From the NCBI GenBank assembly GCA_018241765.1, contig JAFEDD010000004.1, positions 41,031 through 105,030 of the forward strand: a stretch of DNA of 64,000 nucleotides, written 5' to 3'. This document shows, in pieces, positions 45,592-55,524 of the stretch. The notes under the pieces were generated by a model. It made no database searches and had not been told where the DNA came from. It saw nothing but the letters and a program-made list of their open reading frames with translations. The translations under genes were made by a program, and so were the position numbers. The DNA is from Pseudomonadota bacterium. GTDB lineage: Bacteria > Pseudomonadota > Gammaproteobacteria > Burkholderiales > Casimicrobiaceae. Position 1 is the stretch's first letter. Every line of letters starts with the position of its first letter.

Positions 45592-45966
45592 TCAATGCAA
45601 CGTGCGCGTGGCGGACAGCACGAACGCGGGAATCGGCACCTCGAAGTCGACGCCATCGTCGGCGACGAACTGATAGCTTCCCTGCATGGTGCCGACCGCC
45701 GTCGTGAAATGCGAGCCGCTGGTGTATTCGTAGCTCTCGCCCGGCGCCAGATGCGGTTGTTCGCCGACGACACCGGGGCCGCGCACCTCTTCCACCTTGC
45801 CCTCGGCATCGGTGATGATCCAGTGCCTCGAGACGAGCCGCGCGGCCGCCTCGCCGGTGTTCTCGATGCGGATGTGATAGGCGAAGACGTAGTGATCCTG
45901 TGCCGGATCGCTTTGATCGGCCAGATAAAATGGCGTCGGTTCCACCTTGATGCTGTAGCGGTTCAC
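45592..45966 (-). CDS. apaG: ApaG (DUF525) protein
   Basis: 124 residues, FnIII-like fold. The segment [51 protein letters not shown] and the family loop [16 protein letters not shown] are diagnostic. Starts with GTG at 45966 with GGAGA nine bases before it; the longer frame upstream overlaps rpe and is rejected. Divergent from rpe across only 36 bp, a common betaproteobacterial arrangement. Biochemical role not established (metal or pyrophosphate binding has been proposed for the family). Confidence 0.95.
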   Translation of the reverse strand: MNRYSIKVEPTPFYLADQSDPAQDHYVFAYHIRIENTGEAAARLVSRHWIITDAEGKVEEVRGPGVVGEQPHLAPGESYEYTSGSHFTTAVGTMQGSYQFVADDGVDFEVPIPAFVLSATRTLH

Positions 45967-46002
45967 TGCGGCGTCTCTCCGTCTTGCTGCCGAGGGCCTC
46001 GA

Positions 46003-46689
46003 TTGTCTCGCACCAGCCAACCCTATCGCATCGCTCCCTCGATTCTTTCGGCCGACTTCGCCCGTCTCGGCGACGAGGTCCGCGCGGTCATCACCGCAGG
46101 AGCCGACCTCATTCATTTCGACGTGATGGACAACCATTACGTGCCCAATCTGACGATCGGGCCGATGGTGTGCGCCGCACTGAAGCCGCACGTGGGCAGC
46201 ACACCGATCGACGTCCATCTGATGGTGAAACCGGTGGACGCCATCATTCCCGAATTCGCCCGCGCCGGCGCGAGCTTCATCAGTTTTCATCCGGAAGCGA
46301 GCGAGCACATCGACCGCACCATCGCCCTCATCCGTGAATGCGGTTGCCGTCCGGGCCTCGTGTTCAATCCGGCGACGCCGCTTGCCTATCTCGACCACAC
46401 GCTCGAAACGCTGGATCTGGTGCTCCTCATGAGCGTCAACCCGGGGTTTGGTGGCCAGAAGTTCATCGAAAGCGTCCTGCCCAAGATCACCGAAGTGCGG
46501 CGACGCATCGACGCCTGCGGCAAGCCCATCCTGCTCGAGGTCGACGGCGGGATCAAGGGCGACAACATCGCCCGCGTCGCGGCCGCCGGCGCCGACACCT
46601 TCGTCGCCGGCAGCGCCATCTACGGCGCGAAGGACTATGCCGGCGCGATCGGAGCGATGCGCGCCGCGCTTTCCGGCGTTCGCGCATGA
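46003..46689 (+). CDS. rpe: Ribulose-phosphate 3-epimerase
   Basis: 228-residue TIM-barrel enzyme interconverting ribulose-5-phosphate and xylulose-5-phosphate. [17 protein letters not shown], the metal-site [34 protein letters not shown] and [12 protein letters not shown]. Start is a TTG at 46003 with GAGGG upstream; no ATG or GTG precedes the conserved N-terminus. The stop overlaps the gph start (ATGA). Confidence 0.95.
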   Translation: MSRTSQPYRIAPSILSADFARLGDEVRAVITAGADLIHFDVMDNHYVPNLTIGPMVCAALKPHVGSTPIDVHLMVKPVDAIIPEFARAGASFISFHPEASEHIDRTIALIRECGCRPGLVFNPATPLAYLDHTLETLDLVLLMSVNPGFGGQKFIESVLPKITEVRRRIDACGKPILLEVDGGIKGDNIARVAAAGADTFVAGSAIYGAKDYAGAIGAMRAALSGVRA

Positions 46690-47357
46690 GCCTCAGCGCC
46701 ATCCGCGCCGTCGCCATCGATCTCGATGGCACGCTGCTCGACACGATTCCCGACCTCTGCTCCGCCGTCAACCGTGTGCTGGAGACGATGGACCTTGAAA
46801 CCTTGCCGCTCGAACGGGTGAAGTCCTTCGTCGGCAAGGGGCTCTTCATGCACCTCACGCGTTCGCTCAGGCACACGTTGCGACGCGAGCCGAGCGAGGC
46901 GGAACTCGACCATGCGGTGACGTTGTACCGGCGCTTCTATCGCGACCACATCGCCGACCAGACGACGATCTTCCCCGGCGTGCTGGAAGGATTGACTGCC
47001 TTTCGCGAGCGCGGCCTGACGCTGTCGGTCGTCACCAACAAGTGGACGAGCTACAGCGAAGCGCTGTTGCGGCATTTCGGGCTCGATGCCTTCTTCGACC
47101 ATCTGGTGTGCGGCGACACGCTAGCCACGAACAAGCCCGACCCGGCGATGATCTACTGGTCGGCCGGCATGCACCGCGTGCACCCGAACGAATTGCTGAT
47201 GATCGGCGACTCGGGCAATGACAGCCGCGCGGCGCAGGCCGCCGGTGCGCCGGTCGTGCTGATGAGTTACGGCTACAGCGAAGGAGAAAATCTGGCCGAT
47301 TTGCGCGCCAACGCAATCGTCGATACATTTACGGACATTCCCGCGTTGCTCGGTTGA
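46686..47357 (+). CDS. gph: Phosphoglycolate phosphatase
   Basis: 223-residue HAD hydrolase. Motif [10 protein letters not shown], motif II VVTNKW, motif III lysine in LATNKPDP, motif [13 protein letters not shown]. Removes 2-phosphoglycolate formed in DNA repair and oxygenase side reactions. Coupled to rpe by ATGA; the leader peptide and attenuator of the trp operon start 30 bp after its stop. Confidence 0.93.
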   Translation: MSLSAIRAVAIDLDGTLLDTIPDLCSAVNRVLETMDLETLPLERVKSFVGKGLFMHLTRSLRHTLRREPSEAELDHAVTLYRRFYRDHIADQTTIFPGVLEGLTAFRERGLTLSVVTNKWTSYSEALLRHFGLDAFFDHLVCGDTLATNKPDPAMIYWSAGMHRVHPNELLMIGDSGNDSRAAQAAGAPVVLMSYGYSEGENLADLRANAIVDTFTDIPALLG

Positions 47358-47387
47358 CGGGCGGCGCAACACGATTCCCCGCACGAC

Positions 47388-47441
47388 ATGCTCTTCTCGG
47401 TTCGTTCCTGGTGGCAAAGCTTCGGAGGTTGGTGGCGTTAG
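47388..47441 (+). CDS. trpL: trp operon leader peptide
   Basis: ATG at 47388 encodes MLFSVRSWWQSFGGWWR, 17 residues with four tryptophans in two adjacent pairs, then TAG at 47439. Located 123 bp upstream of trpE. Four Trp codons in 17, where the average protein has about one per hundred, is the hallmark of ribosome-mediated attenuation. The first WW pair is followed by the 5' strand of the strong hairpin described in the next entry. No typical ribosome site is obvious. Confidence 0.82.
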   Translation: MLFSVRSWWQSFGGWWR

Positions 47442-47508
47442 CCTGCCAACAATGCTTTGCGCTGGTTGCGAGCGCATGCGTCTGCCCCCTGAGCGCGGAC
47501 GCCGCAAC
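47413..47508 (+). promoter_or_regulatory. Candidate trp attenuator (mutually exclusive hairpins)
   Basis: Hand folding. Hairpin 1:2: GCAAAGC (47414-47420, within the leader frame) pairs with GCTTTGC (47454-47460), with inner GTTGG...CCAAC. Alternative 2:3: TGCGC (47458-47462) with GCGCA (47471-47475). Hairpin 3:4: GTTGCG (47465-47470) with CGCAAC (47503-47508), inner GCGTC with GACGC. 1:2 and 2:3 share TGC, 2:3 and 3:4 share bases, so they exclude each other. There is no U-run after 3:4, so termination would have to be Rho-assisted or control would be translational. Confidence 0.55.
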
Positions 47509-47564
47509 GAAAGAACCGAATCCCGATCCCTCGTGATCCCGCCTCTCGCGGAGCCTGTCGCACC

Positions 47565-49058
47565 ATGACCGAACAAGAATTCCTGAAGCTCGCCCAGCAA
47601 GGCTTCACCCGCATTCCGCTCGTCGAGCACACCCTCGCCGACCTCGACACGCCACTGTCGATCTATCTGAAACTCGCCAACGACCGCTACACCTTTTTGC
47701 TCGAATCGGTGGTCGGTGGCGAGCGTTTCGGGCGCTACAGCTTCATCGGGCTGCGCAGCCGAACCCGCATCGAAGTGCGCGGCAACGAGGTCACGCACAT
47801 CACGCCGCTGGGGCCCAGCAAGCAGACGGTGGCCGATCCGCTCGACTACATCGCCGCCTTCCAGGCGCAATTCCGGGTCGCCACGGTGCCCGGCCTGCCG
47901 CGCTTCGCCGGCGGTCTGACCGGATACTTCGGTTTCGAAACGGCGCACTACATCGAGCCGCGACTGGCGCGCTTCGCGGCCGCGCAGCCGAAGCCCGACG
48001 CGCTCGGCGTGCCCGACATCCTGCTGCTGCTCACCGAAGAACTGGCCGTCGTCGACAATCTCTCGGGCACGATTTCGTTGATCGTCTATGCCGACCCGGC
48101 GAAGCCCGATGCCTTCCAGCGCGCCCGCGAGCGCCTGCTCGAACTGCGCTCGCGGCTGCGCACGCCGGTGAAGCTGCCGTTGCAGCACGCCACGACGGTC
48201 GCCACGGCCGAGTCGCAGATGGGGGCGGAAGCCTTCGAGGCCGCCGTGGCCCGCTGCAAGGAGTACATCGCTGCCGGCGACTGCATGCAGGTGGTGCCCT
48301 CGCAGCGCATGGTCATGGACTTCCCCGAGGCGCCCATTTCGCTGTACCGCGCGCTGCGCACGCTGAACCCGTCGCCCTACATGTTCTTCTACGATTTCGG
48401 CGACTTTCACGTGGTCGGTGCGTCGCCCGAAATCCTCGTGCGCAAGGAGGGCGACACGGTGACGCTGCGCCCGATCGCCGGAACCCGCAAACGGGGCGCC
48501 ACGCGCGAAGAGGACGATGCGCTCGCCGATGAACTGCTGGCCGATGAAAAGGAAGTGGCCGAGCACGTCATGCTGATCGATCTCGGCCGCAACGACGTCG
48601 GCCGCATCGCGGCGACCGGCAGCGTGCGTGTGAAGGACAAGATGGTCATCGAACGCTATTCGCACGTCATGCACATCGTCAGCAACGTCGAGGGCACGCT
48701 GCGTCCGGGCACCAGCAACATCGACGTGCTGCGTGCGACCTTTCCGGCCGGCACGTTGTCCGGCGCCCCGAAGGTGCGGGCGCTGGAAATCATCCACGAA
48801 GTGGAGCCGGTAAAACGCGGTGTTTACGGCGGCGCCGTCGGCTACATGAGCTATCAGGGCGACATGGATCTGTGCATCGCGATCCGCACGGCGGTCATTC
48901 GCGGCGGCAAGCTCTACGCACAGGCCGGCGCCGGCATCGTGCACGATTCGATCGCGCACAAGGAATGGGAAGAGACGCTGCAGAAGGTGCGCTCGGTGCT
49001 GCGCGCGGCCGAGATGGTGCAGCGGGGGTTGGACGGAGATCTGGGAGAAACCGCATGA
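47565..49058 (+). CDS. trpE: Anthranilate synthase component I
   Basis: 497 residues; chorismate + NH3 to anthranilate with TrpG. The N-terminal tryptophan feedback site LLES (45-48) is present. Chorismate-binding motifs: [77 protein letters not shown]. Its stop overlaps the next gene by ATGA, so the operon is tightly coupled. Both feedback inhibition and the leader peptide upstream would respond to tryptophan. Confidence 0.97.
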   Translation: MTEQEFLKLAQQGFTRIPLVEHTLADLDTPLSIYLKLANDRYTFLLESVVGGERFGRYSFIGLRSRTRIEVRGNEVTHITPLGPSKQTVADPLDYIAAFQAQFRVATVPGLPRFAGGLTGYFGFETAHYIEPRLARFAAAQPKPDALGVPDILLLLTEELAVVDNLSGTISLIVYADPAKPDAFQRARERLLELRSRLRTPVKLPLQHATTVATAESQMGAEAFEAAVARCKEYIAAGDCMQVVPSQRMVMDFPEAPISLYRALRTLNPSPYMFFYDFGDFHVVGASPEILVRKEGDTVTLRPIAGTRKRGATREEDDALADELLADEKEVAEHVMLIDLGRNDVGRIAATGSVRVKDKMVIERYSHVMHIVSNVEGTLRPGTSNIDVLRATFPAGTLSGAPKVRALEIIHEVEPVKRGVYGGAVGYMSYQGDMDLCIAIRTAVIRGGKLYAQAGAGIVHDSIAHKEWEETLQKVRSVLRAAEMVQRGLDGDLGETA

Positions 49059-50086
49059 AGACGATCGATCTGCGCAGCGACACCGTGACGCGGCCGACCG
49101 CCGCGATGCTCGCCGCGATGACCTCCGCTGCCGTCGGCGACGATGTGTGGGGCGACGACCCGACGGTCAACCGGTTGCAGGCCGTCGCCGCCGAACGGAC
49201 CGGCAAGGAAGCGGCGCTGTTTCTGCCCTCGGGCACGCAAAGCAACCTCGCGGGGTTGATGGCGCACTGCGAGCGCGGCGATGAATATCTCGTCGGCCAG
49301 ATGGCGCACACCTACCGCTGGGAAGGTGGCGGCGCGGCCGTGCTCGGCAGCATCCAGCCGCAACCGATCGAACACGATCGCGACGGCACGCTGCCCCTTG
49401 CGAAAATCGCCGCCGCCATCAAACCGTTCGGCGCGGGGCTTGGGGTGCACTACGCGCGCACGCGCCTGCTCGCACTGGAAAACACATGGAACGGCCGCGT
49501 GCTGCCGGCCGCTTACGTCGGCGAGGCGGCGGCGCTGGCGCGCAGGCACGGCCTCGCCGTGCATCTCGATGGCGCGCGGGCGTTCAACGCGGCCGTTGCC
49601 AGCGGCGTCAGCATCGCCGAACTCCTCGCGCCGTTCGATTCGGCATCGCTTTGCCTGTCGAAGGGGCTCGGCGCACCGGTCGGTGCCGTCCTCGTCGGCA
49701 AACGCGACTTCATCGAACGGGCGCATCGCTGGCGCAAGGTGCTCGGCGGCGGCATGCGGCAGGCCGGTTTCCTCGCCGCCGCCTGCCTGTACGCGCTCGA
49801 TCATCACGTCGCGCGCCTGGCCGAGGATCACGCCAACGCAGAGCGACTCGCCGCCGCGCTGCGCGACGTTCCCGCCATCGAAGTCGGCGCGCAGGCGACC
49901 AACATGGTCTTTGCGCGGCTGCCGGAGGCGCATGCGGCGGCACTCGCGCGCTATCTCGCCGCACGCGGCATCCTCATCGACGGCGTGAGTTCCGCGCGCT
50001 TCGTCACCCACCTCGACGTGACCGGCGAGGACATCGATCGCTTCGTCGCAGCGGTCAAGGCGTACTTCGCGGAGGCGACGCCGTGA
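49055..50086 (+). CDS. ltaE: Low-specificity L-threonine aldolase, embedded in the trp operon
   Basis: 343-residue fold-type I PLP enzyme cleaving L-threonine/L-allo-threonine to glycine + acetaldehyde. [64 protein letters not shown] and the PLP lysine in [22 protein letters not shown] overlap with trpE before it and GTGA overlap with trpG after it: a tightly inserted member of the operon. The tryptophan connection is not obvious; it may simply be co-regulated. Confidence 0.93.
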   Translation: MKTIDLRSDTVTRPTAAMLAAMTSAAVGDDVWGDDPTVNRLQAVAAERTGKEAALFLPSGTQSNLAGLMAHCERGDEYLVGQMAHTYRWEGGGAAVLGSIQPQPIEHDRDGTLPLAKIAAAIKPFGAGLGVHYARTRLLALENTWNGRVLPAAYVGEAAALARRHGLAVHLDGARAFNAAVASGVSIAELLAPFDSASLCLSKGLGAPVGAVLVGKRDFIERAHRWRKVLGGGMRQAGFLAAACLYALDHHVARLAEDHANAERLAAALRDVPAIEVGAQATNMVFARLPEAHAAALARYLAARGILIDGVSSARFVTHLDVTGEDIDRFVAAVKAYFAEATP

Positions 50087-50646
50087 TCCTCATCATCGAC
50101 AACTATGACAGTTTCACCTGGAATCTCGCGCAGTATTTCGGTGAGCTCGGTGCCGAGGTCGAGGTGGTGCGCAACGATGCCATCGACCTCGCCGGCGTCG
50201 CTGCCCGAAAGCCCCAGCGCATCGTCGTGTCGCCGGGGCCGTGCACCCCGAACGAAGCGGGCATTTCGGTGCCGCTGATTCGCGAATTCGCTGGCCGCGT
50301 TCCGCTGCTCGGCGTCTGCCTCGGGCACCAGAGCATCGGCGTCGCCTTCGGCGGCAACGTCGTGCGCGCGGCGCGGGTCATGCACGGCAAGACCTCGCTC
50401 GTCACGCACAACCGGCAGGATTGCTTCGCCGGTGTGCCGAGCCCGTTCACCGTCGCGCGCTATCACTCGCTCGTCATCGAGCGCGCGACATTGCCCGATG
50501 CGCTCAGCGTCACGGCCGAGAGCGACGATGGCGAGATCATGGCCGTCCGCCACAAGCACTGGCCGGTGTTCGGTCTGCAATTTCACCCCGAGTCGATCAT
50601 CACCGAGCACGGTCACGATCTGCTGCGCAACTTTCTTCATCTGTAG
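50083..50646 (+). CDS. trpG: Anthranilate synthase component II (glutamine amidotransferase)
   Basis: 187 residues, class I glutaminase supplying ammonia to Trp[17 protein letters not shown] at the N-terminus, oxyanion [11 protein letters not shown], Cys79 in [12 protein letters not shown], and the His168/Glu170 pair in [12 protein letters not shown] start at 50083 overlaps ltaE. Could also serve as PabA in folate synthesis, as in many bacteria. Confidence 0.96.
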   Translation: MILIIDNYDSFTWNLAQYFGELGAEVEVVRNDAIDLAGVAARKPQRIVVSPGPCTPNEAGISVPLIREFAGRVPLLGVCLGHQSIGVAFGGNVVRAARVMHGKTSLVTHNRQDCFAGVPSPFTVARYHSLVIERATLPDALSVTAESDDGEIMAVRHKHWPVFGLQFHPESIITEHGHDLLRNFLHL

Positions 50647-50655
50647 GCCATCATC

Positions 50656-51702
50656 ATGTCGATTTCCGTCACCGAGGCGATTCAACGCACCATCGAGCAT
50701 CGCGAGATCTTTCACGACGAAATGCTCGCCCTGATGCGCAAGCTCATGGCCGGCGAGTTCACGCCGGCGCAAGCCGCGGCCCTGCTGATCGGCCTGCGCG
50801 TGAAGAAGGAAACCATCGGCGAGATCGCCGCGGCGGCCATCGTCATGCGTGAGCTTTCGACCAAGGTGCCCATCGAGAACGAACCCAATCTGGTCGACAT
50901 CGTCGGCACCGGGGGCGATCTGTCGCACACCTTCAACATCTCGACGGCATCGATGTTCGTGGCGGCCGCCGCCGGCGCCAAGGTGGCCAAGCACGGCAAC
51001 CGCGGCGTGTCGTCGAAGAGCGGCGCCGCCGACGTGCTGGAAGCGCTGGGCGTCAACATCATGCTGATCCCCGAGCAGATCGCGCAGTGCATCCGCGACG
51101 TCGGCCTCGGCTTCATGTTCGCGCCGAACCATCATCTGGCGATGAAGGCGGTGGCGCCGGTGCGCCGCGAACTTGGCGTCAAGACGATCTTCAACATTCT
51201 CGGTCCGCTCACCAACCCGGCGAGCGCGCCGAACACGATGATGGGCGTCTTTCACGGTGATCTGGTCGGCATTCAGGTGCGCGTAATGCAACGGTTGGGT
51301 GCGCAGCACGTGCTGGTGGTGCATGGGCGTGATTCGCTCGACGAAATCTCGCTCGGCGCGGGCACGTTGGTCGGCGAACTGAAGGACGGCCGCATCAGCG
51401 AATACGAAATCCACCCCGAGGACTTCGGCTTCACGATGAGCGCCACGCGCAATCTGCGCGTCGATACCCCCGAGCAATCGCGCGCCATGCTGCTCGATGC
51501 GATCTCCGGCGCACCGGGGCCGGCGCACCACGTCGTGCTGCTGAACGCGGGTGCCGCGCTCTACACGGCGAACGTCGCGCCGAGCCTGCGCGAGGGCATC
51601 GAACTGGCGCGCGCGACGGTGGCGAGCGGTGCCGCGCGCAGGAAGGTCGACGAATTCGCCGCGCTGACGCAGTCGTTCAAGACGCGTCCATTCGCGGCCT
51701 GA
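50656..51702 (+). CDS. trpD: Anthranilate phosphoribosyltransferase
   Basis: 348 residues; anthranilate + PRPP to phosphoribosyl anthranilate. [19 protein letters not shown] binds [24 protein letters not shown] follows, then [20 protein letters not shown]. Separated from trpG by nine bases, so in the same operon. Confidence 0.97.
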   Translation: MSISVTEAIQRTIEHREIFHDEMLALMRKLMAGEFTPAQAAALLIGLRVKKETIGEIAAAAIVMRELSTKVPIENEPNLVDIVGTGGDLSHTFNISTASMFVAAAAGAKVAKHGNRGVSSKSGAADVLEALGVNIMLIPEQIAQCIRDVGLGFMFAPNHHLAMKAVAPVRRELGVKTIFNILGPLTNPASAPNTMMGVFHGDLVGIQVRVMQRLGAQHVLVVHGRDSLDEISLGAGTLVGELKDGRISEYEIHPEDFGFTMSATRNLRVDTPEQSRAMLLDAISGAPGPAHHVVLLNAGAALYTANVAPSLREGIELARATVASGAARRKVDEFAALTQSFKTRPFAA

Positions 51703-51719
51703 TGCCCCGCTTGACAACC

Positions 51720-52526
51720 ATGAGCGACATCCTGACGCGCATCATTGCGACCAAGCACGAGGAGATCGCCGCCGCCATGCGCGAGCGTCCGCTCGCGGCC
51801 GTGCGCGCGGCCGCCGAGGCGCGCGCCGCACGCGGCGACATCCGCGATTTCGCCGCCGCCATCGAGGCGAAGATCGCTGCTGGCGGCGCGGCGGTCATCG
51901 CGGAGATCAAGAAGGCGAGCCCGAGCAAGGGCGTGCTGCGCGAGCGTTTCGATCCGGCGGCGATTGCCCGCAGCTACGAGGCGGGCGGTGCCGCCTGCCT
52001 CTCGGTGTTGACCGACCGCAGCTATTTTCAGGGCGCGCCGGAATTTTTGCAGGCAGCACGCGCGCATTGCGCGCTTCCCGTGCTGCGCAAGGAGTTCATC
52101 GTCGATGCGTGGCAGGTCTATGAGTCGGCGGCGATGGGCGCCGACTGCATCCTCTTGATCGTCGCCGCGCTGGAATGGAACCAGATGCTCGCTCTGGAAG
52201 CGCTCGCGCACGAACTGGGGCTCGACGTACTGGTGGAGGCGCACGACGCGGCGGAGCTCGACGCGGCGCTGACGTTGGCGACGCCGCTGATCGGCATCAA
52301 CAACCGCGACCTGCGCAGTTTCGAGGTGTCGCTCGACACGACGCTCGGGCTGCGCGAGCGTATCCCGGCCGGCCGTCGTCTGGTCACCGAGAGCGGCATC
52401 CTGACGCGAGCGGACGTCGCACGCATGCGCAAGCACGGCGTGGACGCGTTTTTGGTGGGCGAGGCGTTCATGCGCGCGCCGGAACCGGGCGCGGCACTGG
52501 CGGACTTATTCGTGGACGTGAACTGA
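51720..52526 (+). CDS. trpC: Indole-3-glycerol phosphate synthase
   Basis: 268-residue TIM barrel; ring closure to indole-3-glycerol phosphate. [85 protein letters not shown] and VTESGIL. An in-frame ATG at 51702 overlaps the trpD stop, but the Met at 51720 begins the family N-terminus. Last gene of the operon here; trpF, B and A are not in the window. The 3' end overlaps the convergent gene by 21 bp. Confidence 0.96.
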   Translation: MSDILTRIIATKHEEIAAAMRERPLAAVRAAAEARAARGDIRDFAAAIEAKIAAGGAAVIAEIKKASPSKGVLRERFDPAAIARSYEAGGAACLSVLTDRSYFQGAPEFLQAARAHCALPVLRKEFIVDAWQVYESAAMGADCILLIVAALEWNQMLALEALAHELGLDVLVEAHDAAELDAALTLATPLIGINNRDLRSFEVSLDTTLGLRERIPAGRRLVTESGILTRADVARMRKHGVDAFLVGEAFMRAPEPGAALADLFVDVN

Positions 52527-53465
52527 GCGTCGCCGTGAAACGGCGGCCGCGACCAGCAGCAGGCTGAGCAGCGCGAGCAACGCCGGTTGCAGCGTCGGCA
52601 CCACGAGCGCCTGCTGAGCGGCGAGCGGATACGGATCGCCGAGGGCCTGCGTGCCGCTTCGGGCGACGGCGAGGCTTTCGAAGCCGCCCAGCGCCGTGGC
52701 ACCCGCCTTGACCGTGTGAATGTTGTCAAGCGTGAGCGTAACCGGGTCGACCGAGAACACCTGCCCCGGTGTGTCGTTGCTGACGCCCCAGACGAGGCCG
52801 GTCGCGGCGTCACCGTCGAGCCCGACATCGAGCGGATTCATCGTCAGCGTGCCCAGGAGCGTCGTCGAGCCGTTATCGGTGTTGACGCAATAGAAGCGAC
52901 CGCGATCACTGTTGCCGCCCATGCCGTAGACGCCGGAGGGGCAGCGATCACTCGGTGCGATGGCGGCCAGCCCCGCCAGCGCCGGACCGGTGCCGCCGAG
53001 CGCGACCGTCGCGCCGGTGTTCGGATCGACGCGGTAGATCACCGCGTTCATCGCCAGATAGAGCGTGCCATTGGTCGCGAAGGTGAGCCCGGCGTTGGTT
53101 TGCAACGGAGGCAGCCCCGACAGCGGTCCGATCAGCGTGCAGGCGCCGGTTGCGGCCAGGCACTTGACCAGTTGCGCCGTCGGCGGGTTGACGCCGTAGA
53201 GCTCGCCAGCCGGGCTGATGGCGAGCCCTTCGAGCTTGCTGAAGCCAGTGAGCCCGAGGTCGATGGCCTCGCCGGTGGCCATGTCGATGCGGTAGAGATG
53301 ACGATCGACGTCGCTGCGCACGGCGTAGCCGATGGGCCCCGCCAGCGCCGGCATGGCGAGCAGCGCCACGAGCGGAGCGAGCGTGAACATCGGGGCGGGA
53401 GCGGCCAGCAGCTTCAGGGCGGCGACGAACGCCCCCCGGAGCCGGGCCCGTAGAATCGGATACAC
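52506..53465 (-). CDS. Exported beta-propeller-like protein with IPTL-CTERM-like C-terminus
   Basis: 319 residues. Signal region around 25-42 ([18 protein letters not shown]), then repeats of the kind [70 protein letters not shown]. These resemble the DUF4394/DUF6923-type propeller of metazoan-like and bacterial exported proteins. The C-terminus [20 protein letters not shown] followed by SRRRSV has the layout of IPTL-CTERM/PEP-CTERM sorting signals (short motif, helix, basic cluster), with V for I. GTG start at 53465 with GAGGA seven bases before; the longer frame lacks a site. Confidence 0.7.
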   Translation of the reverse strand: MYPILRARLRGAFVAALKLLAAPAPMFTLAPLVALLAMPALAGPIGYAVRSDVDRHLYRIDMATGEAIDLGLTGFSKLEGLAISPAGELYGVNPPTAQLVKCLAATGACTLIGPLSGLPPLQTNAGLTFATNGTLYLAMNAVIYRVDPNTGATVALGGTGPALAGLAAIAPSDRCPSGVYGMGGNSDRGRFYCVNTDNGSTTLLGTLTMNPLDVGLDGDAATGLVWGVSNDTPGQVFSVDPVTLTLDNIHTVKAGATALGGFESLAVARSGTQALGDPYPLAAQQALVVPTLQPALLALLSLLLVAAAVSRRRSVHVHE

Positions 53466-53633
53466 CGGAAATTCCTCAGTCTTCTGCCGACATTTTGGCA
53501 GGTTGGCTCGGCGCGCGCAACGAAAGCTTATGTTGTTGGCAAGCGCACACATTCGATATTCGCTCGATTTGTCGCCGATCGGAGACAGAAGCAGAGGCGC
53601 CGATGACTGCGATTTCGTCACCATGTCGGAAAC

Positions 53634-53748
53634 AGCTTTTTGCTCGAATGACGCGTATAAAGGGCTTGCAGGCTCATAACCCAAGGAGTTGACTTTGGCG
53701 AAAAACAGCCGCCAAGCCCGTCATGGACGCCATTTTGCCGAGAAAGCT
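53634..53748 (+). repeat. Palindromic repeat P4, overlapping a gene start
   Basis: 115 bp imperfect inverted repeat: left arm AGCTTTTTGCTC to AAGGGCTTG, core GAGTTGACTTTGG (about 53687-53699), right arm CAAGCCCGTCATGG to GAAAGCT. The core carries AAGGAG followed by TTG codons, and the right arm is translated as the N-terminus of the ligase gene. Confidence 0.85.
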
Positions 53749-55500
53749 GCTGCGCCGCCAACGGTGCCCGCGGCCTCGGTGGAGCGCTCGCCGTGGGCGC
53801 AATCGCTGCTCTGGCTGCTGACGGTGCTGGCCTGTGCGCTGCCACTGTTGTCGCCGTGGCAACGACCGCCGCAGCCTGCGTTCTTCAATCAGGCGCTCTC
53901 GCTCGCGCTGTGGTCACTGGTGGCGCTGGTCGCGACGTTGCGCCCGCGCAACAGCCCCGGCGCGTGGCGGTGGCGTGGCGCCCTGCCGCAGCCGCTCACG
54001 CTGCTCTGGTTGCTGCTGTTGGCGACGCTCGCGCTCGACGCGGCCGGCGAACGCACGCCGCTCTTTCTCGCCGCCCCGATCGCGATGAACCTCGTCGTCG
54101 CGCTGCTCCTCGGCACGCTCATGCTCAGCGAAACCCGCGCCGAGATGCGCCGCCACTGGTTCACGGCGGCGCTCATCGGTTTGCTGATCGGCGCGCTGGG
54201 CAATGCGCTCGCCGCGCTCGTGCAATCGGTCGCGCCGGGTTGGGCCGACGACACGCTGATCGCCCATCTCGCCACGTCGGGCGAGCGTCCGGGTGGCAAC
54301 CTGCGGCAACCCAACCTGCTGGCCACGGCGATGGTGTGGGGCCTGATCGCCGCCGTCGCGCTGCTGCGCTCGTGGCCATGGCTGTGCGCGGCGGTCGCGG
54401 CGGCGCTGTTCGCAACACTGGTCGCCAGCGGTTCGCGCGCCGGCATGCTCGCGCTCGTGGCCGTGCTGCCGCTCGCATGGTCCGCGTGGCGCGGCGGCGG
54501 CGGCAAGCGGCGTGCGCCGTGGCTCGCCGCAGGCGGGGTGCTCGCGCTCACGCTTGGCGTGGCCCTCTGGCACGTGTTTTCGCGCGACACCGCGCAGGCG
54601 TCGCTCGGGCAACGCCTGGCGCTGTGGCAACAAACGCTGGCGCTGATTGCGGATGCGCCCTGGCGCGGCGTCGGTTGGGCGCAGCTCAATTTCGCGTGGA
54701 CGCTCGCGCCGTTCGCCAACCGTGCGCCGGACGTGTTCGACCACGCCCATTCGCTGCCGCTGCAACTGATGGCAGAGCTGGGCGTTCCCGTGACGTTGCT
54801 GGCGACGTTGCTGTTGGTCGCGGCGATCGGACGCGTGCGCGCATGGCGCGCGGTGCGCTCGGCCGGCGTCGAGCGCGCCGGGGCGCTTGCCGCCGGTGCG
54901 CTGCTGCTCGCCGTCGGCGTACACAGCCTGTTCGAATATCCGCTGTGGTTCGCACACTTCCTGCTGCCGAGCGCGTTCACGTTGGCCTTCCTCGCCAGCA
55001 CCCTCGCCCACGCCGCGCCAGCAGGTGCCGTCGACACGAGGGCAGCGCCTCGTTCGCGCCGCGCGTGGGCGGTGGCGGCCGCCGCGTCGATGACGTTCGG
55101 CGCCACGCTGTGGGGCGTGCACGAATACGGCAAAGCCGCCGCCATCCACACCCACGGCGGCGACCGCGCCGCGCTCGCGCAAGCGGTGGCGCGGGCGCAG
55201 GCGAGCCCGCTGTACGGGCAATATGGCGACTATGCCGCGATCATGCTGGCGGGGGACGCGGCACCGCTCGCGTGGTTCGCGCGTCCGGTGCGCAACGTGC
55301 TCGACGAGCGGCTGCTCACCGCGTGGGCGCGGGCGCTCGAACGCGAAGGCGACCACGCCCGCGCCGCGTGGGTGGTCGCGCGTGCCCGCGAGTTTCCGTT
55401 TGTGGATGCCTTCGCCACGCTGCCCGCGATTGCCTCCTCGCAGCCCACGGGCGGCAACGTGCCACGCGGCGCCGAGGATTTCCGCCACGTCGCGCCGTGA
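53695..55500 (+). CDS. PglL/Wzy-type O-antigen ligase or polymerase family protein
   Basis: 601 residues, about 11-12 membrane helices (first at about 27-45). Family features: GNLRQPNLLATAMVWGLIA, LVASGSRAGMLALVAVLP (Wzy_C-type loop), GVGWAQLNFAWTLAP and DHAHSLPLQLMAELG with the conserved His-Ser, then HSLFEYPLWFAHFLLPSAF. This pattern is that of PglL O-oligosaccharyltransferases, which attach lipid-linked glycan to proteins in the periplasm; an O-antigen ligase (WaaL) is the alternative. Start: TTG at 53695 with AAGGAG six bases before; both lie inside repeat P4, and the first ~18 residues come from the repeat. Confidence 0.8.
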   Translation: MAKNSRQARHGRHFAEKAAAPPTVPAASVERSPWAQSLLWLLTVLACALPLLSPWQRPPQPAFFNQALSLALWSLVALVATLRPRNSPGAWRWRGALPQPLTLLWLLLLATLALDAAGERTPLFLAAPIAMNLVVALLLGTLMLSETRAEMRRHWFTAALIGLLIGALGNALAALVQSVAPGWADDTLIAHLATSGERPGGNLRQPNLLATAMVWGLIAAVALLRSWPWLCAAVAAALFATLVASGSRAGMLALVAVLPLAWSAWRGGGGKRRAPWLAAGGVLALTLGVALWHVFSRDTAQASLGQRLALWQQTLALIADAPWRGVGWAQLNFAWTLAPFANRAPDVFDHAHSLPLQLMAELGVPVTLLATLLLVAAIGRVRAWRAVRSAGVERAGALAAGALLLAVGVHSLFEYPLWFAHFLLPSAFTLAFLASTLAHAAPAGAVDTRAAPRSRRAWAVAAAASMTFGATLWGVHEYGKAAAIHTHGGDRAALAQAVARAQASPLYGQYGDYAAIMLAGDAAPLAWFARPVRNVLDERLLTAWARALEREGDHARAAWVVARAREFPFVDAFATLPAIASSQPTGGNVPRGAEDFRHVAP

Positions 55501-55524
55501 TCGCGCGAGCGACGCCTTGCCGCG

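Noticed and set aside
53466-53684. N-terminal extension of the IPTL-CTERM-like protein
   Set aside because: No ribosome site or conserved pattern; GTG at 53465 has GAGGA and starts before the signal segment. The extension runs into repeat P4.
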